Assembly: GCF_019431355.1 (NCBI RefSeq)
Contig: NZ_CP080269.1
Location: 806,001-870,000 of the forward strand
DNA: 64,000 nucleotides
Source of the DNA: Paenibacillus sp. R14(2021)
GTDB taxonomy: Bacteria > Bacillota > Bacilli > Paenibacillales > Paenibacillaceae
Reading direction: 5' to 3'
Made by a program: the position numbers and the translations under genes. This document shows, one piece after another, positions 1 through 6,592 of the stretch (position 1 is the first letter of the stretch; each line of letters begins with the position of its first letter). The notes beneath the pieces are model-generated. The model saw nothing but the letters and a program-made list of their open reading frames with translations. It had not been told where the DNA came from and ran no database searches.

Positions 1-1
1 C

Positions 2-829
2 CATGTGGTTAGCGAGCAGGGAACTGCCTATCTGCTCAAAGTAACGTCTAGGCCTTTATACGAACCACAATTTCTGATTCCCCGATATCTCAACGATCAT
101 GGGATTACGTGTGTCGTTGCTCCCATTTCAGCCAGGAGCGGTACCCTGTGGACCCATCTAGAGGACTGGACTGTCGTTGTCTATCCCTTTATCAACGGGG
201 AGTCAAGCTACAATGGGATGTCAGCCGAGCAGTGGAATAAGTTGGGGACCCTCTTTAAACGGATTCACCAGATCATTTTGCCGCCTGAAGGATTTAAGTC
301 GCTCCGACTGGAGACCTTTGATCCGACGGAATATGTTCGATGGATACGATCCTTTGAGGATCAACTTGCACGCGTTGAAGGCGGAACTACATTGGAGCGT
401 ACACTTCATGCATCTTGGGTAGAGCATAGGTTGACGATACACATGAAGTTGACCTCATTGGAAAAGCTGGCTGCGGAGCTCCAATCGCAAGCAATCCCGT
501 ATGTAATCTGTCACGCGGATCTGCATCCAGCCAATTTGATCCGAGATCAGGCTGGGCAAGTATTTGTAATCGATTGGGATGAGGTAATGTTCGCTCCCAA
601 AGAGCGTGATTTCATCTTTGTCAGTTATCCACATGCCCATGCATTTTTTCAGGGGTACGGATCGGCAGAGGTTAATGAGAAGGTGCTCACCTACTACCGC
701 TTAGAAAGGGTCCTTCAGGATCTAATTGCGTGTGCTCGAAACGTGTGGATCAGGGATGATCTAGGGGAAGAAAGCAAGGCGGATGCCATCAAGTTGTTTC
801 AAGATATCTTGGCGGGAATGGCGGAATAA
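2..829 (+). CDS. Aminoglycoside phosphotransferase (APH)-family kinase, 5' end cut by window
   Basis: A small-molecule kinase of the APH/choline-kinase fold. The reading frame is open to the window edge, so the N-terminal nucleotide-binding lobe is missing; the GTG at 5 is only the first start codon available here. The catalytic loop is seen as HADLHPANLI (Brenner-type HxDxxxxN) followed about 15 residues later by VIDWDEV, which supplies the metal-binding Asp. The substrate cannot be told from sequence; members phosphorylate aminoglycosides, macrolides, homoserine or choline. A dispersed palindromic repeat begins just after the stop. Family confident, substrate unknown. Confidence 0.85.
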   Translation, partial: HVVSEQGTAYLLKVTSRPLYEPQFLIPRYLNDHGITCVVAPISARSGTLWTHLEDWTVVVYPFINGESSYNGMSAEQWNKLGTLFKRIHQIILPPEGFKSLRLETFDPTEYVRWIRSFEDQLARVEGGTTLERTLHASWVEHRLTIHMKLTSLEKLAAELQSQAIPYVICHADLHPANLIRDQAGQVFVIDWDEVMFAPKERDFIFVSYPHAHAFFQGYGSAEVNEKVLTYYRLERVLQDLIACARNVWIRDDLGEESKADAIKLFQDILAGMAE

Positions 830-839
830 TAATGACAGG

Positions 840-1000
840 TGTCGGCTGACAATAACATTGTCTCATCTCATTAGAGGCCGCGTAATTCACGCTTTTTTTG
901 TGTAATGGGGTAAAAGTCCTTGTCAAATTTGATACAAGAAATTCTATCCCATTTCCGATTTTGACACGAACTCTATCTCATTCCCGACTAGCTTCATTTT
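840..1000. repeat. Dispersed palindromic repeat A, copy 1
   Basis: This stretch between two genes contains TGTCGGCTGACAA, then a GC-rich hairpin with a T-run (GCCGCGTAATTCACGC plus T7), then AAAGTCCTTGTC and inverted relatives (ACAAGAAATTCTAT, GACACGAACTCTATC). The same order of elements recurs near 31620, 34880 and 40500. The hairpin plus T-run would serve as a terminator for the kinase gene upstream. It resembles a MITE-like or intergenic repeat unit; no transposase is nearby. Confidence 0.6.
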
Positions 1001-1051
1001 CTTTATCTCTGGAGGTCTTGATATATTTTGATTTTTTAGTACAATGATTTT

Positions 1052-1342
1052 ATGACTACTGAAAAAATAATGAATGATGAGCACAGGGCCAGAATATTTA
1101 AGGCATTAGCTGATGAAACAAGATTGGAAATCATTCGAGGTCTATACGCCAATATGAGGGAGATGAATTGCGGAGAAGTGAACGACATTCATGGTACTTC
1201 AAAATCGAATAATTCCTATCATTTGCGTACATTAAGGGAGGCGAAATTGATTACGGTACGAAAGGAAGCGCAAACAAGGTATATGATCATCAATTTGGAG
1301 ACCTTTCACACTTACTTGCCTGGATTTCTGGATACGTTGTAG
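1052..1342 (+). CDS. ArsR/SmtB-family transcriptional regulator
   Basis: A 96-residue winged-helix repressor. The fold is recognisable from RARIFKALADETRLEIIRGL near the N-terminus, a recognition-helix region with SNNSYHLRTLREA, and a wing with RKEAQTRYMII. No CxC or other classical metal-ligand Cys cluster is visible; the single Cys lies before the recognition helix, so it may sense something other than a metal. It is followed on the same strand by an MFS transporter whose upstream DNA holds three TTCAA..TTGAA palindromes, the likely operators. I infer autonomous repression of the downstream transporter/hydrolase pair. Confidence 0.85.
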   Translation: MTTEKIMNDEHRARIFKALADETRLEIIRGLYANMREMNCGEVNDIHGTSKSNNSYHLRTLREAKLITVRKEAQTRYMIINLETFHTYLPGFLDTL

Positions 1343-1360
1343 AAGTAATGTCTTTTTTTG

Positions 1361-1604
1361 TTCAATGAACTTCAATAGTTATTGAATTACTAAACTAACA
1401 GGAAAGGGTGAATATATTGGGGAAGTAAGTTGACGGCTTCTATTTTTTTATTCATTAGTTCAAAGTCTGTTGAATTACTAAACTAACAAAAGGGTGAGTC
1501 AAATTGATTAAGTGAGTTTAATAACAAGATTCTTTATTGTTCACTATTTCAATATTTATTGAAATACAAAACTAAAAAAGGGTGAGTCAAATTGGGTAAG
1601 TTAA
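1361..1604 (+). repeat. Three tandem copies of a promoter/RBS/start region
   Basis: Three imperfect units of about 90 bp precede the MFS gene. Each has a TTCAA..TTGAA palindrome (1371-1386, 1459-1474, 1548-1563), then ACTAAACTAA or a variant, an RBS (AAAGGGTGA) and a TTG start. Unit 1 reads TTG GGG AAG TAA, unit 2 TTG ATT AAG TGA, and unit 3 continues as the real gene (TTG GGT AAG TTA). Units 1 and 2 therefore encode only MGK- and MIK-like stubs, and similarity continues a little past those stops. They look like decayed duplicates of the gene start that may now act as extra operators or minimal upstream ORFs. Confidence 0.75.
1371..1563. promoter_or_regulatory. Three candidate ArsR operators
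   Basis: TTCAATAGTTATTGAA (1371-1386) and TTCAATATTTATTGAA (1548-1563) are palindromes with 7-bp arms and a 2-bp centre; TTCAAAGTCTGTTGAA (1459-1474) keeps 5-bp arms. They lie between the ArsR gene and the MFS start, each upstream of one RBS-like site. TTGAA/TTCAA half-sites are typical of ArsR/SmtB-family operators; assigning them to the local regulator is inference. Confidence 0.55.
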
Positions 1605-2773
1605 CAGCTTTATTATTCATGATCATGTTTTTTATCGGTACGGATACATTTCTGATTTCGCCGCTAATCCCTACTCTTCAGAAATTGTTTGATATCCCGA
1701 CCGAAATTTCCGGTTGGATGGTGGGAGCCTATGCTTTAGGTTATTCCATATTTGCACTGATTGCCGGACCGCTCTCCGATGGATGGGATCGCAAAAAAGT
1801 CATGTTTTACGGCATGCTTTGTTTTTCGATCTCCACCATTTTATGCGGCTTTGCCACAGGCTTTTGGTCGATGTTCTTATTTCGTTTTTTGGCCGGAATC
1901 AGCGCAGCGTTTACATCGCCTCAAGTCTGGGCTTCCATTCCGGTTTTGTTTCCTGCGGCCAAGAACGCCAAAGTATTCGGAATTGTAATGGCGGGCTTAG
2001 CTTCTGCCCAAGCATTCGGGATACCGATTGGAGGTCTGCTCGCTTCAACCCATTGGTCTTATCCTTTTTATGTAATCGGCGTATGTTCGCTGGGGGTGTC
2101 GATATTTATCCATTACACGTTGCCTTCGATGAAACCGAACCAAGACCAAAGAACGAGGCTGCCGATATTGAAAAGATATATCCCGTTGTTGACCAGCAGA
2201 ATCGCGAGAAGAGCTTTCCTTGGGCATTTCTTGTTTAATTGCGGATTCATGGCTGCCTTTGCTTTCATTGGAAAATGGACGACGGACCGCTTTGAGCTTT
2301 CGGTTGATCACGTGGGGTACGTCATGTTTTTTCTAGGTGTCGGTAATCTGGTGGGGAGCTTTGGCGGTGCGTATGTGATTCAAAAGCTCAATCGTTTCAA
2401 CACCTTGGTTGGGGGCTTTCTTCTCGCCACTGGATGTTTTATCGTTTTGCCTTTCATGCCCTCGGTTGCAGCTTTCGATGGTGTTTACTTCTTCATATTC
2501 TTAAACATGGGGATCGCCTTTCCGTTAATCATGGGTGCTCTGACTTCTTTAAATCCGACGATCCGCGGCACGATTTCTAGTTTGGGCAATTCGATCATGT
2601 ATGCTGCGACAACAGTCGGTTCTTGGATTGCAGGCTTGATTTATGCGACTTTTAACGGTTTTGTCGGTGTCTCCATATTTGCGGCGCTTTGCTTTGCCGG
2701 TGCGTTGTTCTATTTTGTATCCAGCGGCATTTTGACTAGTCAAGCGGAAACAAAGAAGAAGCTTGCATCATAA
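1592..2773 (+). CDS. MFS transporter (drug:H+ antiporter type)
   Basis: A 393-residue polytopic membrane protein with about 12 hydrophobic segments and the MFS loop 2-3 signature GPLSDGWDRKKVM. The size and the opening ISPLIPTLQKLFDIP fit single-polypeptide efflux carriers of the arabinose/drug-efflux type. The TTG start at 1592 is supported by an AAAGGGTGA ribosome site 6-7 bases upstream. It follows an ArsR regulator and precedes an alpha/beta hydrolase, suggesting an inducible export/detoxification unit. Its start region is triplicated (see separate entry). The exported compound cannot be deduced. Confidence 0.88.
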   Translation: MGKLTALLFMIMFFIGTDTFLISPLIPTLQKLFDIPTEISGWMVGAYALGYSIFALIAGPLSDGWDRKKVMFYGMLCFSISTILCGFATGFWSMFLFRFLAGISAAFTSPQVWASIPVLFPAAKNAKVFGIVMAGLASAQAFGIPIGGLLASTHWSYPFYVIGVCSLGVSIFIHYTLPSMKPNQDQRTRLPILKRYIPLLTSRIARRAFLGHFLFNCGFMAAFAFIGKWTTDRFELSVDHVGYVMFFLGVGNLVGSFGGAYVIQKLNRFNTLVGGFLLATGCFIVLPFMPSVAAFDGVYFFIFLNMGIAFPLIMGALTSLNPTIRGTISSLGNSIMYAATTVGSWIAGLIYATFNGFVGVSIFAALCFAGALFYFVSSGILTSQAETKKKLAS

Positions 2774-2818
2774 ATTTTGCCTTATCGTATTACAACTAAT
2801 TAGTTAGAGGTGATTTCG

Positions 2819-3514
2819 TTGTCTACTTATCTGCTCATTCACGGCGCCTGGCACGGAGCTTGGTGCTGGGAAAAAATCGTTCCTTTGTTAGAAACCGCTG
2901 GTCATCGTGTAATTGCAATCGATTTACCCGGACACGGAGAAGACCAGACGCCAATTTCAGAGGTAACGCTCGACGTGTATGCAAATCGTGTGGTAGCTGC
3001 TATTGATGGACTTGACGAAGAGGTTATTCTAGTCGGACACAGCATGGCCGGGATTGTTGTATCGCAAGCAGCCGAGTACCGTCCGAATCGAATTAAATCG
3101 CTCGTTTATTTAACCGCATTTCTATTACAAAATGGTCAAAACATGCTCGTGATCCCGCCTAATCCCAATATGCGAGTCTCTGAAGATGGGAGCACAATTA
3201 CCGTTCCCGCAGACAAAGCAAAGGATACGTTCTACAACAATTGCCTAGATGAGGATATAACCGCGGCTGTATCTCGGTTACAGGTGCAAGCCACGAGTCC
3301 ATTTGTGACACCCGTGAGCCTGACGCAACAAAATTTTGGTCAAGTCCCTCGATACTACATTGAAGGCCTTCGCGATCATGCCATACCAATCGAGATGCAG
3401 AGGCAAATGCAAGCCGCATCTCCCTGCAAGGAAGTATTCACGTTGGATACAGATCATTCGCCGTTCTATTCAACGCCAGAACAACTATGTAACATTCTGC
3501 TCAATATCGGTTAA
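2819..3514 (+). CDS. Alpha/beta hydrolase, esterase of the plant methylesterase/EstC-like type
   Basis: A cytosolic serine hydrolase of about 231 residues. It has the oxyanion region LIHGAWHGAWCWEKI, the nucleophile elbow VGHSMAGIV, and the terminal catalytic histidine in DTDHSPFYSTP. This spacing matches the hydroxynitrile-lyase/salicylate-methylesterase branch of the fold. The start is placed at TTG 2819 because AGAGGTGA lies 6 bases before it; an in-frame GTG at 2810 overlaps that site and is unlikely. It sits 45 bp after the MFS gene and is probably co-transcribed. A strong terminator follows at 3594-3634. Confidence 0.82.
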   Translation: MSTYLLIHGAWHGAWCWEKIVPLLETAGHRVIAIDLPGHGEDQTPISEVTLDVYANRVVAAIDGLDEEVILVGHSMAGIVVSQAAEYRPNRIKSLVYLTAFLLQNGQNMLVIPPNPNMRVSEDGSTITVPADKAKDTFYNNCLDEDITAAVSRLQVQATSPFVTPVSLTQQNFGQVPRYYIEGLRDHAIPIEMQRQMQAASPCKEVFTLDTDHSPFYSTPEQLCNILLNIG

Positions 3515-3593
3515 ATGTGAGTGCGTCCGGCTGCCAGACGGGACCACTGGGCGGCCATGTTATTCAATCATCGGGCGCGATTGTTGAATAAGC

Positions 3594-3634
3594 AAAGCCC
3601 AATTTCCTTTTCGTATGAAAGGAAATTGGGCTTT
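3594..3634. terminator. Intrinsic terminator
   Basis: A perfect 17-bp stem (AAAGCCCAATTTCCTTT / AAAGGAAATTGGGCTTT) with a 7-base loop. It has T-runs on both strands and lies between convergent genes, so it can stop transcription from both sides. Confidence 0.92.
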
Positions 3635-3706
3635 TTATTTGCTTAACGTTGTAAATCCGCATTTCCCTATATAAGTAAGCTTTGGAGCAGTCTGCCGGCG
3701 GCAGCT

Positions 3707-4126
3707 TTAGGACTTTAACTTTCCAATGGATAGGTTAACACGATAGTTGCCATATTTTAAGATGCCGTCAAGAAGTAATTGCATTTCTTCATTCGAGGCG
3801 AAGTGTGCGGTCAACAAAAAGCATCCATCCCCACTGATCCGGTGTACTTCGGAAATCGCCTCTTCCGTATTGAAAAACGTATGAAATGCTGGATGATTGG
3901 CCGAGTCCACGAAAACAGTAATAAATGCAGTGACAGGCTGTCCAAGTTTCGCCTTATTTGTCCCAATCGTATACTGTTCAAGAACGCCCAAATCCTCTAA
4001 CCTTCGAATACGATTTCCCACAGCCTGCCCAGTCATGTGTATTTCTTTACCAATATCCTTCCATTGTATTCTTGAGTTTTCCTTTAATAAAGCCAGTATC
4101 TGGAGATCCACATTATCAATCATCAT
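3707..4126 (-). CDS. Lrp/AsnC-family transcriptional regulator
   Basis: A 139-residue regulator with an N-terminal helix-turn-helix (VDLQILALLKENSRIQWKDIG, then GQAVGNRIRRLEDLGVL) and a C-terminal ferredoxin-like ligand/oligomerisation domain, slightly short for the family. It is transcribed away from the carbonic anhydrase/cyanase genes across a 190-bp gap that holds an AT-rich palindrome. In enterobacteria the cyn operon is controlled by the LysR protein CynR, so an Lrp-type protein here would be a replacement; control of the neighbour is inferred from position only. Confidence 0.88.
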   Translation of the reverse strand: MMIDNVDLQILALLKENSRIQWKDIGKEIHMTGQAVGNRIRRLEDLGVLEQYTIGTNKAKLGQPVTAFITVFVDSANHPAFHTFFNTEEAISEVHRISGDGCFLLTAHFASNEEMQLLLDGILKYGNYRVNLSIGKLKS

Positions 4127-4242
4127 TATTTAATCCTTTCATCATGAAACTTGGAAGCAGAAAACCGTTTCATCAACTTATTTTGTTCATTAGTAATCGT
4201 CACTATACTTAGTTATATCCTCTTACACCAACTTGTCGAGCA

Positions 4243-4260
4243 GCTATATTTATATATAGC
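4243..4260. promoter_or_regulatory. AT-rich palindrome upstream of the carbonic anhydrase gene
   Basis: GCTATAT-TTAT-ATATAGC forms a 7-bp-arm palindrome 60 bp before the carbonic anhydrase start and in the divergent gap with the Lrp-type gene. It could be an operator or part of a promoter. Confidence 0.35.
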
Positions 4261-4319
4261 ACAGAGGAGCAGGCAGGAATACAAAAATATTTTATAAATT
4301 TTAAAAGGAGGTTATATGC

Positions 4320-4901
4320 ATGCAGTTGCAAGAAATTCTGAAGCACAATGAACATTTTGTAGAGAGCAAAGAATATGTACCCTATGCGGCAACAAAAATA
4401 CCAAAAAAACGAATGGTTGTTGTTTCATGTATGGATGCTCGATTGGTGGAACTGCTGCCTAAAGCGTTAGATTTACACAATGGCGATGCTAAAATCATCA
4501 AAAATGCAGGCGGAATAATTACTCATCCATTTGGAAGTATTATGCGTAGTATTGTTACTGCTGTATATGAACTAAATGCTGATGAAATTTACATTATTGG
4601 GCATCATGGTTGCGGGATGAGTCAAAGTAATCCAAAAGGGACACTTCAAAAAATGTTAGACCGCGGAGTGGCAACACCGGAAATTTTGTCCGCCCTCGAG
4701 TATGCCGGAATTGATCTACACAAATGGTTATTCGGATTCGATAATGTCGTTGATTCCATTAAAGCGAATATTGAACTGGTTCGGAATCATCCTTTAATTC
4801 CTAAAGACGTTCCTGTACATGGCCTTGCTATCGCACCAGATACAGGTAAATTAGATGTAATCGTAGATGGGTATAAAGAATTAACTTTGAATATTAATTA
4901 A
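4320..4901 (+). CDS. Beta-class carbonic anhydrase
   Basis: Interconverts CO2 and bicarbonate in the cytosol. The zinc site is visible as CMDAR (Cys37, with the Asp39/Arg41 dyad) and GHHGCGM (His95, Cys98), and 193 residues fits the YtiB-like beta family. An AAAGGAGG site sits 8 bases before ATG 4320. It lies 44 bp before cyanase. In Escherichia coli the CynT carbonic anhydrase regenerates the bicarbonate consumed by cyanase; the same role is likely here, though this protein belongs to the shorter YtiB-like branch. Confidence 0.92.
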   Translation: MQLQEILKHNEHFVESKEYVPYAATKIPKKRMVVVSCMDARLVELLPKALDLHNGDAKIIKNAGGIITHPFGSIMRSIVTAVYELNADEIYIIGHHGCGMSQSNPKGTLQKMLDRGVATPEILSALEYAGIDLHKWLFGFDNVVDSIKANIELVRNHPLIPKDVPVHGLAIAPDTGKLDVIVDGYKELTLNIN

Positions 4902-4945
4902 TAAATAATCATCATATAATATTAAATGAAGGGAAGTTATTATAC

Positions 4946-5389
4946 ATGAATAGAAAAGAAGCAACTCAAAAGATTCTCGAGGCAAAAGCAGCAAAAGGTT
5001 TAACGTGGAACGAAATTGCGAAGGCAGGAGAAAATTCAGAAAGCTGGATCGTTACAGCTTTATTGGGACAAGCTACTATGACTCGTTCAGAAGCAGAACA
5101 AGTGGGTCAACTTTTAGAGTTGGATGAGGAAGTCATTCAGGCTTTAACCCTGATTCCCCACAAAGGAGATACCATGCAAATGCCTCCTACTGACCCACTC
5201 CTATACAGATTATACGAAATGGTATTAGTTTATGGTCCTACGATCAAAGAACTCATTCAAGAAAAGTTTGGTGAGGGGATCATGAGTGCCATTGATTTCG
5301 AGTTGGGTATTGAGAAAAAAGAAGACCCAAGAGGAGACCGCGTAGTCCTTACACTTAATGGTAAATTTCTACCCACTAGAAAATGGTAA
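4946..5389 (+). CDS. cynS: Cyanate hydratase (cyanase)
   Basis: Converts cyanate plus bicarbonate to ammonia and CO2 via carbamate; the enzyme is a homodecamer. At 147 residues it has the N-terminal helical DNA-binding-like domain and the characteristic C-terminal domain. All catalytic residues are present: Arg88 and Glu91 in YRLYEM and Ser114 in GIMSAIDF, equivalent to E. coli Arg96, Glu99 and Ser122. The ending KFLPTRKW matches the family (KYLPTKPF). It lies directly after the carbonic anhydrase that supplies its co-substrate. It would serve cyanate detoxification or nitrogen scavenging. Confidence 0.97.
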   Translation: MNRKEATQKILEAKAAKGLTWNEIAKAGENSESWIVTALLGQATMTRSEAEQVGQLLELDEEVIQALTLIPHKGDTMQMPPTDPLLYRLYEMVLVYGPTIKELIQEKFGEGIMSAIDFELGIEKKEDPRGDRVVLTLNGKFLPTRKW

Positions 5390-5432
5390 TGAATTTAGTG
5401 TAAAATAATCCCCGCCTTGTTAAATTGGTTCA

Positions 5433-5466
5433 CAAATGGGTTGAGGACAACGTCTCGACCCATTTG
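5433..5466 (+). terminator. Hairpin after cynS
   Basis: CAAATGGGTTGAG pairs with CTCGACCCATTTG (one G-U pair) around an 8-base loop, followed by TTTATATATATA. It may be a partial terminator or processing site between cynS and the membrane protein gene, which begins 35 bp later. Confidence 0.6.
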
Positions 5467-5501
5467 TTTATATATATAGAGTCACAAAAGGAGTGTAAGC
5501 T

Positions 5502-6434
5502 ATGGAATCAGCTGTTTCAAAGAAAGTAACGATTAATTCATATATCATTGCTTTTTTATTTATTATCTCGATGATTACGGCTTCGGTGATGTTGAAAGAT
5601 CACCAACTTATTCTGCCCGAAGCTGCTGCTATGGCGGTTGCGATGTGGGTGTACCGAGAAGCAGGATGGATCAGGCAGCCTTCGAAGATTTTTCTTGCAC
5701 CGTCTATCACGGCTGCCATCGGTTTCGCGGTGAATCAATTAAATATTCCTTATCTAGGAAAGGTCAGCCTGACCATCGTACTCTTGATGCTCTTTATGCG
5801 TATCATTCAATCGAACTTAGCACCGTCCATTGCAACGGGATTACTTCCGTTGGTTGTGAATGCAACCGAATATTCATTTATTATATCGGTTTTCATTGAA
5901 ACCTTCCTATTAATGCTCGGGGTTCTCGTATTTGCATTAAATAAAGGACTTGAGAAGAAAGTTAAGATAAATTACAAGTATATGCTCGTTTTCTTAGCGC
6001 TGACTTTCGTGTGGATGGGTGTATGCTGGCTTGCTGGATACCAACAACTCGCAGTAATACCGCCTATTCTTGTTGTTGTGTACGAGTCCCTTCAGAAGCC
6101 GATGTATAACGGCAAGATTGCTTTTAAGCAAGGGCTTGTATTGACAATATCTGCGACTGTCGGAACGCTGTTGTACTTATCTATTGATTCGTGGATCGTG
6201 GTAGCGCTGTTAGATATGATTTTGATGCTTATTCTGCTGCGTATTGTCGGCATGCGCATCCCGGCAGTGTATGGCTTTACACTGCTGCCGTTTGTTTTCC
6301 CAAAAGATATTGTTACGATGTTACCATTAGTTTCATTGGTTGGATCTGTATTCCTGTTAGCTTCGGTGTTGGCGTATAAAAAATTTGAAATGAAGCGAAG
6401 GACAAAGGAAATTCAAATGTTTAATAGCATGTAG
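5502..6434 (+). CDS. Multi-pass membrane protein with two homologous halves, possibly HPP-like
   Basis: A 310-residue protein with about 8-9 hydrophobic segments. Residues 35-145 and 175-295 look like a tandem duplication, with matching elements such as SITAAIGFAVNQL versus TISATVGTLLYLS and ATGLLPLVVNA versus GFTLLPFVFPK. The architecture resembles HPP-family proteins, some of which move nitrite, but I cannot assign the family firmly. An AAAGGAG site precedes ATG 5502. Its place behind carbonic anhydrase and cyanase makes an anion (cyanate, nitrite or bicarbonate) transporter a reasonable inference, though a hairpin lies between it and cynS. Confidence 0.6.
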   Translation: MESAVSKKVTINSYIIAFLFIISMITASVMLKDHQLILPEAAAMAVAMWVYREAGWIRQPSKIFLAPSITAAIGFAVNQLNIPYLGKVSLTIVLLMLFMRIIQSNLAPSIATGLLPLVVNATEYSFIISVFIETFLLMLGVLVFALNKGLEKKVKINYKYMLVFLALTFVWMGVCWLAGYQQLAVIPPILVVVYESLQKPMYNGKIAFKQGLVLTISATVGTLLYLSIDSWIVVALLDMILMLILLRIVGMRIPAVYGFTLLPFVFPKDIVTMLPLVSLVGSVFLLASVLAYKKFEMKRRTKEIQMFNSM

Positions 6435-6472
6435 TTGCAGGCAATTTAACGAAGGACGTTGTCACAGAAGGG

Positions 6473-6499
6473 GGCCGTGATTAAATTCACGAGCCTCTT
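6473..6499 (+). terminator. Terminator of the cyanase-region membrane gene
   Basis: GGCCGTGA and TCACGAGCC form a stem followed by TCTTTTATTG, shortly after the membrane protein stop and before the convergent mprF end. Confidence 0.65.
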
Positions 6500-6592
6500 T
6501 TATTGAAAACGCAAAGCTATAAAACACTAATGATTGTGACACAAGTTAAGAGGACAAGATCATAAAATCACCTTTCAGCAATCTTCATTCAT

